Source: an uncultured Clostridia bacterium
Lineage (GTDB): Bacteria > Bacillota > Clostridia > Christensenellales > Borkfalkiaceae
Assembly (NCBI GenBank): GCA_946628865.1
Contig: CAMOXE010000142.1
Location: 1 to 17,076 of the forward strand
Reading direction: 5' to 3'
Length of the DNA: 17,076 bases
The notes under the pieces are model-generated. The model did not search any database and was not told the DNA's origin. It worked only from the letters and a program-made list of their open reading frames with translations. Made by a program: the position numbers and the translations under genes. This document shows positions 1 through 5,989 of this stretch, piece after piece (position 1 is the stretch's first letter; each line of letters starts with the position of its first letter).

Positions 1-180
1 CGACACCTAATGGCCTTGGCCAGTATTTTTCAGAGATGGTCGAAAAGGTGAATGCAAAAAGGAAAAAAACACTTCTGGCGCTCCTTTGGGGGGGGGGGAA
101 AAAAAAAAAAAAATAAAAAAAAAAAGAGGGGGGGGGGTGGTGATCTGAATTTTCCCTGCCGCCCGCCTTTTGCGTTAAGA
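1..180. other. Low-complexity contig edge, probable sequencing/assembly artefact
   Basis: The stretch holds an 11-base G run (88-98), a 15-base A run (99-113), another A-rich run (115-125) and a 10-base G run (128-137). Such blocks are unlike anything else in the window and resemble base-calling or assembly artefacts at contig ends. Frame 3 is open from base 3 and encodes about 28 residues of protein-like sequence (TPNGLGQYFSEMVEKVNAKR and following) before it enters the poly-G run; it has no visible start and I do not recognise it. It may be the tail of a real gene joined to junk. No promoter, terminator or RNA gene is visible. Confidence 0.6.
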
Positions 181-181
181 T

Positions 182-415
182 TTAATCTTCCAAGTCTTCG
201 AAAATTTCGTCGTCAAAGAACTCTTTTAAAGACATATCGAGTGTAGCGGCAATTTGGTATACCGTATCTAATTTTACGGTTTTATATTTTCCGTTTACAA
301 TCATCGATACCGTCGGGCGAGGTATTCCGCCGCGTTTAAACAACTGATACTGCGTCAATTTGCGTTGTTTAAGTAAATTTTCTACTCTTTTACCGACAGC
401 CTCTGTCAATTTCAT
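182..415 (-). CDS. Small XRE-family helix-turn-helix repressor
   Basis: This 77-aa protein is essentially one Cro/C1-type DNA-binding domain. The helix-turn-helix lies at about residues 20-46 (TQYQLFKRGGIPRPTVSMIV then NGKY), followed by a second helical pair (DTVYQIAATLDMSLKEFF) and an acidic tail (DDEIFEDLED). There is no ligand-binding or protease domain, so any signal must act through the dimer itself or a partner. The start is supported by an AAAGGTGA Shine-Dalgarno just upstream (reverse complement of about 421-428). The gene is divergent from the SLOG-like gene, and the spacer is packed with palindromes of the size and symmetry expected for XRE dimer operators. I infer that it represses itself and the neighbour. 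Both genes are more AT-rich than the rest of the window, suggesting acquisition by transfer. Confidence 0.9.
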   Translation of the reverse strand: MKLTEAVGKRVENLLKQRKLTQYQLFKRGGIPRPTVSMIVNGKYKTVKLDTVYQIAATLDMSLKEFFDDEIFEDLED

Positions 416-428
416 ATTATCACCTTTG

Positions 429-444
429 GTTTATTACAATAAAC
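429..444. promoter_or_regulatory. Palindromic operator site 1 (xre side)
   Basis: GTTTATTACAATAAAC is a perfect palindrome with 7-bp arms around a central AC. It lies a few bases upstream of the regulator's Shine-Dalgarno. Immediately abutting it at 445-460 is a degenerate copy (TTTTATTACAATAATT) matching 13 of 16 positions. The two together form a 16-bp-period tandem, as expected for side-by-side repressor dimers. A TATAAT-like -10 for the regulator may overlap the degenerate copy (reverse complement of 458-463), which would allow autorepression. The operator role is inferred from symmetry and repetition. Confidence 0.65.
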
Positions 445-484
445 TTTTATTACAATAATTATATATTGTGCAAAAATAATAATA

Positions 485-500
485 GTTTATTGCGATAAAC
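485..500. promoter_or_regulatory. Palindromic operator site 2
   Basis: GTTTATTGCGATAAAC has 6-bp arms (GTTTAT/ATAAAC) around TGCG. It is the same half-site as the other copies in this spacer. It lies midway between the two divergent genes, where it could control both promoters. Confidence 0.65.
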
Positions 501-501
501 G

Positions 502-543
502 CTTTACCATTTTAGTTTATTGTGATAAACTAAAATGGTAAAG
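502..543. promoter_or_regulatory. Operator site 3 inside a perfect 19-bp inverted repeat before the SLOG gene
   Basis: The core GTTTATTGTGATAAAC (515-530) is the third exact copy of the spacer palindrome. Its symmetry extends far beyond the core: the left arm 502-520 (CTTTACCATTTTAGTTTAT) is the exact reverse complement of 525-543, with only TGTG between. The right arm ends inside the Shine-Dalgarno (AAGGTGAG, 541-548) of the gene starting at 551. The element could therefore act as DNA, as an extended operator, and as RNA, as a hairpin that partly hides the ribosome binding site. Which mechanism is used cannot be decided from sequence. Confidence 0.7.
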
Positions 544-550
544 GTGAGTT

Positions 551-1006
551 ATGATTATTACGTTTTGCGGACATTCGCAGATTGTGTATGGTGATGCCGA
601 GTATTCTGTATTATTTAAATTATTGGAAAATGAAATAATTAAAGATAAAAATTGTGTTTTCTATTTGGGAGCATACGGAAATTTTGACGGACTTTGTTAT
701 AGAGTTTTAAAAGTACTAAAACAAAAATACGCTACGATTAAAATAGTATTTATAACGCCGTATATTTACGAGGGATATGGGAAATTGCAAGATGTAAAAT
801 ATTTTTATGACGATGTAATATTCCCTTCGCTTGAAAAAGTTCCGAAAAGATTTGCGATATTAAAGAGAAACGAATGGATGGTGGACAATTCGGACTATAT
901 CGTTTCATTTATTAAGTATTCGTGGGGCGGTGCGGCAAAAATGTTAGACTATGCGAAGAAAAAAAGAAAGACTTATGTAAATATAGCGGAAAATAAATAT
1001 TTGTAG
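551..1006 (+). CDS. SLOG-superfamily (DUF1273/YpsA-like) Rossmann protein
   Basis: This 151-aa single-domain protein starts MIITFCGHSQ, the first strand plus the GH loop typical of short clostridial SLOG/DUF1273 proteins. It continues with FYLGAYGNFDGLCYRVLK (37-54), whose glycine-rich loop is the expected nucleotide-binding turn, then IKIVFITPYI (63-72), RNEWMVDNSDYIVSFI (107-121) and SWGGAAKMLDYAKKK (124-138). This glycine-rich pattern is the family's signature. SLOG proteins bind nucleotides or nucleotide-derived ligands. Members include DprA, LOG phosphoribohydrolases and sensors in anti-phage and stress systems. The specific ligand here cannot be named. The start is supported by AAGGTGAG just upstream. 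The divergent XRE gene and shared palindromes suggest a tightly repressed gene. A strong hairpin follows the stop codon. It may be a defence or stress sensor, or an orphan accessory gene. Confidence 0.75.
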   Translation: MIITFCGHSQIVYGDAEYSVLFKLLENEIIKDKNCVFYLGAYGNFDGLCYRVLKVLKQKYATIKIVFITPYIYEGYGKLQDVKYFYDDVIFPSLEKVPKRFAILKRNEWMVDNSDYIVSFIKYSWGGAAKMLDYAKKKRKTYVNIAENKYL

Positions 1007-1009
1007 AGC

Positions 1010-1060
1010 AAGAAAGACACACCGTTATTGCAGTACTTGCAATAACGGTGTGTCTTTCTT
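1010..1060 (+). terminator. Long hairpin terminator after the SLOG gene
   Basis: The arms 1010-1032 and 1038-1060 are perfect 23-bp reverse complements around a 5-base loop, GTACT. The 3' arm ends in TGTCTTTCTT, giving a pyrimidine-rich 3' side but no clean T run after it. It begins four bases after the stop codon. The symmetry would let it act in either direction. Confidence 0.7.
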
Positions 1061-1085
1061 ACAGCGGAATTATGCTGGAAGATTT

Positions 1086-1123
1086 AAAAAACGAGGGCTG
1101 CATATAAAATCGCATGCAGCCCT
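1086..1123 (-). terminator. thrS: Intrinsic terminator of thrS
   Basis: On the minus strand, AGGGCTGCAT (from 1123) pairs with ATGCAGCCCT (ending at 1094) around a 10-base loop. It is followed by CG and six T (1091-1086). It lies about 27 bases downstream of the thrS stop codon and is a standard rho-independent terminator. Confidence 0.85.
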
Positions 1124-1149
1124 GTATACTTTATAGAGTATCGATTATT

Positions 1150-3087
1150 TTACCAAAGTTCTCTGTCCTCAACCTGCTTTTTAACGAGCGCTATAAATTC
1201 GTCTATCTTCATTTTGCCTATATCGCCCTTGCCGCGCTGACGAACGGCAACTTCGCCGCTTTCAGCCTCCGCTTCGCCGATAACGAGCATATAGGGCACT
1301 TTTTCGAGTTGCGCGTCGCGTATCTTCTTGCCGATTTTCTCGCTGCGAAGATCCTTTTCCGGGCGTAGTCCCGCATATAAAAGTTTATTGTAAACTTCTT
1401 TGCAATACTCTTCGCTCTTTTCGGATATATCCATGACCCTTACCTGTTCGGGGGCGAACCAAAGCGGCAACGCTCCGGCGTATTTCTCCAGAACGAGCGC
1501 AAGCGTGCGCTCGTAGCAGCCGATAGAAGTTCTGTGTATAACGTAGGGGAATTTCTTTTCGCCGTCCACGTCGGTATAGAGCATATTGAAACGCTTTGCG
1601 AGTTGGAAGTCTATCTGTATTGTAATAAGCGTGTCCTCTTTGCCGAAAACGTTCTTAATCTGAATATCGAGTTTCGGACCGTAGAACGCCGCCTCGCCGT
1701 CAGCTTCGGAATAGTCAAGACCGATGTCGTCGAGGATATTCCGCATTACCGATTGTACTTTTTCCCACTCTTCGGCAGAACCTAAATATTTCGCCTTGTT
1801 GTTTTCGTCCCATTTGGAAAATCTGTACGATACGTCGCCGTCAAGCCCCACCGCTTTAAGCATATATATCGCAAGGTCCAGACAACCCTTGAACTCTTCC
1901 TCGAGTTGGTCGGGCGTACACGCGAGGTGTCCTTCGGAAATAGTGAATTGTCTTACCCTTATAAGCCCGTGCATTTCGCCCGAATCCTCGTTTCTGAAAA
2001 GCGTCGAAGTTTCGTCCAGACGCATCGGCAGGTCTTTATAACTTCTCGGTCTGTTCAGATACGCCTGGAATTGGAACGGACAAGTCATCGGGCGGAGCGC
2101 GAACACTTCTTTGTCTTTGCCCTCTTCGCCCATCACGAACATGCCCTCTTTATAGTGGTCCCAATGCCCGGAGATTTTATAGAAATCCGACTTTGCGAAA
2201 TACGGAGTTTTGGTAAGCAGATAGCCGCGGCGATATTCCTCGTCCTCGACAAATCTCTGAAGTATTTGTACGGTTTTCGCGCCCTTCGGGAGAAGAACGG
2301 GGAGTCCTTGACCGATAACGTCTACGGTCGTGAAATATTCGAGGTCTCTGCCGATCTTGTTGTGGTCGCGGAGTTTTGCCTCTTCGACTTTTTGAAGATA
2401 CTCGTCGAGTTCGGCTTTTTTCGGGAACGCCGTGCCGTAGATACGGGTAAGCATCTTGTTTTTAGCGTCGCCGCGCCAGTACGCGCCGGTAAGCGAAGTG
2501 AGTTTAAACGCCTTGATTATTCCTGTAGAGGGAAGATGCGGTCCGCGGCAAAGATCGGTGAAATCGCCTTGGCGGTAGAAAGAAATAACGCTGTTTTCGG
2601 GAAGATCCTCGATGAGTTGGACTTTATACGGTTCGTTAAACTTTTTCATAAGCGCTATCGCTTTATCTCTCGGCAGTTCAAAACGCTCGATAGGGAGATT
2701 TGCCTTGATTATCTTCGACATTTCTTCTTCTATAGTCTTTAAATCTTCCTGAGAGATAGGCGTTTTGAAATCTATATCGTAATAAAATCCGTTTTCGATA
2801 GTCGGACCTATCGCCAGATTGCAGGTGGGATAAATCGCCTTGACTGCCTGCGCGAGAACGTGCGAACAGGTATGGCGGTAGATATTTAAGCCCTCTTTGT
2901 CTTTCAAAGTGATTATCTTTACTTTCGCGTCGCCTTGAATTTCGTAAGACAAGTCGACGAGCGCACCGTCGACTTCGCCCGCAATGGCGTTTCTGGCAAG
3001 TCCGTCGCTCAAAGTTTTCGCCACGCCCAAAACCGTGGTTGATTGCGGGAAGATCATAACGCTCCCGTCCTGAAGTGTGATATTCAT
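1150..3087 (-). CDS. thrS: Threonyl-tRNA synthetase
   Basis: The 645-aa product attaches threonine to tRNA-Thr in the cytoplasm; the family is usually about 640 aa, so it is complete. An N-terminal TGS domain spans about 1-62. The editing domain follows with its metal-type ligands H72 and H76 (HTCSH) and C180/H184 (CRGPHL), so Ser-tRNA-Thr proofreading should be intact. The class II catalytic core has motif 2 around TSTLFRNEDSGEMHGLIRVR (361-380) and motif 3 around HRTSIGCYER (518-527). Zinc ligands C336, H387 and H518 are present. The anticodon-binding domain starts near 543. The wording is somewhat divergent from the E. coli type (PMTCPFQF instead of PMNCPGH). AGGAGG lies 4 bases before the ATG. 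Expression is controlled by the T-box leader upstream. Confidence 0.98.
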   Translation of the reverse strand: MNITLQDGSVMIFPQSTTVLGVAKTLSDGLARNAIAGEVDGALVDLSYEIQGDAKVKIITLKDKEGLNIYRHTCSHVLAQAVKAIYPTCNLAIGPTIENGFYYDIDFKTPISQEDLKTIEEEMSKIIKANLPIERFELPRDKAIALMKKFNEPYKVQLIEDLPENSVISFYRQGDFTDLCRGPHLPSTGIIKAFKLTSLTGAYWRGDAKNKMLTRIYGTAFPKKAELDEYLQKVEEAKLRDHNKIGRDLEYFTTVDVIGQGLPVLLPKGAKTVQILQRFVEDEEYRRGYLLTKTPYFAKSDFYKISGHWDHYKEGMFVMGEEGKDKEVFALRPMTCPFQFQAYLNRPRSYKDLPMRLDETSTLFRNEDSGEMHGLIRVRQFTISEGHLACTPDQLEEEFKGCLDLAIYMLKAVGLDGDVSYRFSKWDENNKAKYLGSAEEWEKVQSVMRNILDDIGLDYSEADGEAAFYGPKLDIQIKNVFGKEDTLITIQIDFQLAKRFNMLYTDVDGEKKFPYVIHRTSIGCYERTLALVLEKYAGALPLWFAPEQVRVMDISEKSEEYCKEVYNKLLYAGLRPEKDLRSEKIGKKIRDAQLEKVPYMLVIGEAEAESGEVAVRQRGKGDIGKMKIDEFIALVKKQVEDRELW

Positions 3088-3097
3088 AATTCCTCCT

Positions 3098-3133
3098 AAA
3101 TAAACAAACGCCCTTAGGACAATCCTAAGGACG
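3098..3133 (-). terminator. T-box leader terminator
   Basis: On the minus strand CGTCCTTAGGA pairs with TCCTAAGGGCG (11 pairs, one G-T) around a 3-base loop, then TTTGTTTATTT (3108-3098). It ends just before the AGGAGG of thrS. It is the conditional terminator that competes with the T-box antiterminator. Confidence 0.88.
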
Positions 3134-3326
3134 AAAAAATTTCCGTGGTTCCACCTTAATTACGGCTAAGCGCCGTCGCTTTAACGCCGCTTTTTAGGCG
3201 CGGCATACCCGCTACGGACAGTGGTTTCGATAGTCTTTCCTCTTCGCGCACGCCTCTCAGCACACGGCGCGCTCTCTGTAGCGACGGTAAAGGTCTACTT
3301 GTCTGTCCTTGCGCAACTAACTTGTA
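3098..3326 (-). promoter_or_regulatory. T-box riboswitch leader of thrS, threonine (ACC) specifier
   Basis: On the minus strand the leader has the expected order. Stem I contains CAGAGAG (3278-3272) and the CTGAGAGG apical motif (3260-3253). The specifier region is GAAACCACTG, with the Thr codon ACC at 3225-3223. The T-box is AAGGTGGAACCACGG (3157-3143 approximately), with the UGGN tetranucleotide reading TGGA. An A at N would pair with a U discriminator base, which fits Firmicute tRNA-Thr. A terminator hairpin follows (3133-3109). Uncharged tRNA-Thr should stabilise the antiterminator and allow thrS transcription; charged tRNA should allow termination. Confidence 0.93.
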
Positions 3327-3332
3327 TAAACT

Positions 3333-3360
3333 ATTATATACGATTAAAAATTTTTGTCAA
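3333..3360 (-). promoter_or_regulatory. Sigma-A promoter of the thrS leader
   Basis: On the minus strand there is a consensus TTGACA (-35, 3360-3355), a 16-bp spacer and a consensus TATAAT (-10, 3338-3333). Transcription should start near 3326, right at the 5' edge of the T-box leader. Confidence 0.88.
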
Positions 3361-3400
3361 GCGTATTTGACTAATAATTTTCGTATTTCGTCAAAAATCG

Positions 3401-3429
3401 TTGTTATTTATATATTAAAGTGATATAAT
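3401..3429 (+). promoter_or_regulatory. Extended -10 promoter just before the EEP gene
   Basis: TTGTTA (3401-3406), a 17-bp spacer, then TATAAT (3424-3429) preceded by TG at the extended -10 position. The predicted start near 3436 leaves a leader of about nine bases before the ATG at 3445, barely including a weak GGTGA ribosome site (3437-3441). The promoter and the divergent thrS promoter lie close together. Confidence 0.65.
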
Positions 3430-3444
3430 TGTTATCGGTGAAAA

Positions 3445-4608
3445 ATGGGCGCGAAAAAAGTTTTTAAGAGAATTATAAAGATTGTTTTAGCCGTTGTACT
3501 GACGATAATCCTGCTTGCGGGCGGGTACGTCGGTTACGTTCTGCTTTCTTACAGCCGCGTGGGCGACGAGGCGTTGGCGGTCACGGAAGGAACCGAAAAA
3601 ACCGGCGTTTCTTTAGACAACGAATATAAAGTGCTGTCGTATAACGTCGGTTTCGGCGCGTATTCGCAAGACTATACGTTTTTTATGGACGAGGGCTACG
3701 ACGACTACGGGAATAAGACCTGCGGCAAACGCTCGAGGGCGAAATCCAAAGCCGAAGTTTTGTTCAACGTCGGCGGCGCGATTGCCGCGGCGTTTGACCA
3801 AAACGCCGATTTTTTGCTGTTTCAGGAAGTAGATACTTCGTCTACCAGAAGTTACAAAGTCGATCAGGACGAAATGATACGGAATAAATTCCCTTCTTAT
3901 TATCACACTCACGCTTTGAATTTCCATACCGCGTTTTTGCCGTATCCCGTATATGAAATGCACGGAAAGGTAAGATCCGGGCTTACCACTCTTTCCAAAT
4001 ATAAGATTAATTCCGCGTACCGCTACGAATATACCGTTTCTACGAGTTTTTCAAAATATTTCGACCTCGACCGCTGTTTTTCTTCTCACGAGATAGATAT
4101 ATCCGGTAGCGACAAAAAATTATACTTGGTAAATTCGCATATGTCCGCTTACGACGAGAGCGGGGAAGTTCGCAAAAAACAGATACGAGAACTCAAGAGT
4201 TTCATGGACGAAAAAAGCGCCGCGGGGCATTACGTCGTCGTCGGCGGGGACTGGAATCACGACTTGCTTACGTTTAACCCCGACTTTTCTTATACGGATA
4301 CATCCCGCCCTTACGCAATGACTAAAAGACCGCCGGATTGGTTGGCGTTTATGTTCGACGATAAGGGAAATCCGATGATAGACGGCTATCAAGTCGTCGC
4401 GTCCGATAATTACCCGTCCTGCCGCAATAACGATATCGAATACGACCCTCCGCACACTTTCGTGTGTACTGTGGACGGATTTTTGGTTTCGGAGAACGTT
4501 CAGGTCGTTTCGCACGAAACCGTGCTTACTAAAAACGGCGATAAGGGTCTTGACGGCTTTGCCTTTTCGGATCACGAGCCGACGGTTATGACTTTCAGGC
4601 TTGGATAA
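3445..4608 (+). CDS. Membrane-anchored endonuclease/exonuclease/phosphatase (EEP) family hydrolase
   Basis: The 387-aa protein begins with a basic stretch (MGAKKVFKRIIK) and one hydrophobic segment at about 12-35, predicting an N-terminal anchor with the rest outside the cell. The EEP fold follows, with catalytic motifs in order: LSYNVGFGAY (N67), LLFQEVD (E128), VNSHMSAY (N230, H232), VGGDWNHD (D269, N271), TVDGF (D344) and SDHEP (D376, H377). All metal and catalytic residues of the family are present, so it should be an active Mg-dependent phosphodiesterase or phosphatase. The substrate is unknown; EEP proteins cleave DNA, RNA, inositol phosphates or sphingomyelin. The ArsB-like permease gene begins three bases after its stop, so they are probably cotranscribed and translationally coupled. 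Confidence 0.88.
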   Translation: MGAKKVFKRIIKIVLAVVLTIILLAGGYVGYVLLSYSRVGDEALAVTEGTEKTGVSLDNEYKVLSYNVGFGAYSQDYTFFMDEGYDDYGNKTCGKRSRAKSKAEVLFNVGGAIAAAFDQNADFLLFQEVDTSSTRSYKVDQDEMIRNKFPSYYHTHALNFHTAFLPYPVYEMHGKVRSGLTTLSKYKINSAYRYEYTVSTSFSKYFDLDRCFSSHEIDISGSDKKLYLVNSHMSAYDESGEVRKKQIRELKSFMDEKSAAGHYVVVGGDWNHDLLTFNPDFSYTDTSRPYAMTKRPPDWLAFMFDDKGNPMIDGYQVVASDNYPSCRNNDIEYDPPHTFVCTVDGFLVSENVQVVSHETVLTKNGDKGLDGFAFSDHEPTVMTFRLG

Positions 4609-4611
4609 ATT

Positions 4612-5907
4612 ATGACTTTAGCGATAGTAATACCCGTTTTTATAGCGCTTACGGCGTCGATAGTGTTTTTTCCGAAGATAACAATTGGGAAAATATCCGT
4701 CGGCACTTATTGGATAGTTGCGCTTATAGGCGCGGCGGCGCTCATATGCTTTAAATGCGTGCCTGTAGAGAGCGTTTTTGCCGCTTTCGGCGAGGACACC
4801 GCCGTAAATCCGGTTAAAATTTTGACGTTGTTTTTCGCGATGACGTTTTTGTCCGTATTTTTGGACGAAACGGGCTTTTTTGCATTTTTGGCGAGCCGCG
4901 CTGTCGAACGCGCGGGTAAAGGGCAGATAAGACTGTTCTTTACCCTCTATTTTCTCGCGGCGTTTCTGACGGTGTTCACTTCCAACGATATAGTCGTGCT
5001 TACGTTGACGCCGATAGTATGCGTCTTTTGCAAACACGCGCGGATAAACCCCACGCCGTATTTAGTCGGCGAATTTGCCGCGGCAAACACATGGTCGATG
5101 GCGCTTATCATAGGCAATCCGACGAATATATATCTCGCAACGTCTGCGGGGATAACTTACGGCGAGTATTTTTCGGTAATGGCTTTGCCTACGCTCTTTG
5201 CGGGGGCGGCGGAAATTTTGCTCGTGTTTCTCGTCTTTTTCAAAACGCTGAAAAAACCGCTCGAGCCGCAAATCGAAAAAAAGCGACTTCAAGACGTACC
5301 CGGTGTTATAATCGGTCTTACGCACCTATTGCTTTGCCTTTTAATTCTCGCGGTGTCAGGCTACGTCGGGATAGAGATGTATCTCGTTTCCGCTCTCGGC
5401 GCTCTTTCGCTTTTTGTCTGCGCGTCGGCGGCGGCTATTATAAGAAAATCGGGCTATAAGTCGATTATCGCGACGTTTAAGCGTTTGCCGTATCAACTTA
5501 TACCGTTCGTGTTATCGATGTTCGTGGTCGTGGTTGCCATAGAGCGGCAAGGCATTGCCGACGATTTGGCAAAGAAACTTATTAAAGGCGAAACTGTTTT
5601 TTCTTTCGGCGCGGCGTCGTATCTGTCGGCTAACTTGATAAACAATATTCCGATGAGTATGCTGTTTTCGTCGCTTTGCAAAGGCGTCGTCGGCGCGGAA
5701 GGTTTAAAGGCGGTTTATGCCTCGATAATCGGCAGCAATATCGGCGCGTTCTTAACGCCCGTCGGCGCGCTTGCGGGGATAATGTTCACGGATATTTGCA
5801 AGCGCAACGGCGCGGATTACGGTTTTAAAAAATTTATAGGTTACGGAGCGCTGATAAGCGTTCCCACTCTCGCCGCCGCGCTTGCGGCGCTTTGCGCGGT
5901 ATTATAA
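4612..5907 (+). CDS. ArsB/NhaD (ion transporter superfamily) permease
   Basis: This 431-aa integral membrane protein has about 10-12 hydrophobic segments. Two half-repeats each carry a conserved loop: FTSNDIVVLTLTPI (122-135) with ANTWSMALIIGNPTNIY (158-174), and a second copy around SANLINNIPMSMLFSSL with IIGSNIGAFLTPVGALAGI later in the protein. The N-D-I-V-V-L-T-L-T-P and G-N-P-T-N motifs are those of ArsB and related SLC13/citrate-type transporters. No arsR, arsC or arsA lies nearby, so arsenite export is not supported by context; an anion, dicarboxylate or sodium-coupled substrate is equally possible. It has no clear own Shine-Dalgarno and probably relies on coupling to the EEP gene. Confidence 0.82.
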   Translation: MTLAIVIPVFIALTASIVFFPKITIGKISVGTYWIVALIGAAALICFKCVPVESVFAAFGEDTAVNPVKILTLFFAMTFLSVFLDETGFFAFLASRAVERAGKGQIRLFFTLYFLAAFLTVFTSNDIVVLTLTPIVCVFCKHARINPTPYLVGEFAAANTWSMALIIGNPTNIYLATSAGITYGEYFSVMALPTLFAGAAEILLVFLVFFKTLKKPLEPQIEKKRLQDVPGVIIGLTHLLLCLLILAVSGYVGIEMYLVSALGALSLFVCASAAAIIRKSGYKSIIATFKRLPYQLIPFVLSMFVVVVAIERQGIADDLAKKLIKGETVFSFGAASYLSANLINNIPMSMLFSSLCKGVVGAEGLKAVYASIIGSNIGAFLTPVGALAGIMFTDICKRNGADYGFKKFIGYGALISVPTLAAALAALCAVL

Positions 5908-5989
5908 AATCGGATAAGTTATTCCGTTCGATACGGTCGGATAGCGTTTTTTCGCCGAGAAAAGGGCTTTCTTATAAATAGGAGACATT

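Noticed and set aside
88..137. Possible G-quadruplex or regulatory homopolymer
   Set aside because: More easily explained as a sequencing or assembly artefact at a contig end.
52..246. 64-aa frame through the homopolymer block
   Set aside because: Its Gly/Lys runs come from poly-G and poly-A; it also overlaps the end of the XRE gene.
505..540. CRISPR-like repeat
   Set aside because: The repeats in this spacer are short palindromes with uneven spacing and no spacers of constant length.
1906..2742. 278-aa open frame on the plus strand
   Set aside because: It lies wholly antisense to thrS, whose motifs are complete. Composition follows the complementary codon bias and there is no ribosome site.
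3613..3963. 116-aa minus-strand frame
   Set aside because: Antisense shadow of the EEP gene, which has all its catalytic motifs.
4618..5325. Minus-strand frames of 139 and 87 aa
   Set aside because: Antisense to the permease; highly basic Tyr/Arg-rich translations typical of shadow frames.
4612..5907. Arsenite efflux pump (arsB) as a firm call
   Set aside because: The fold motifs fit the superfamily, but no arsR, arsC or arsA is adjacent, so the substrate is left open.
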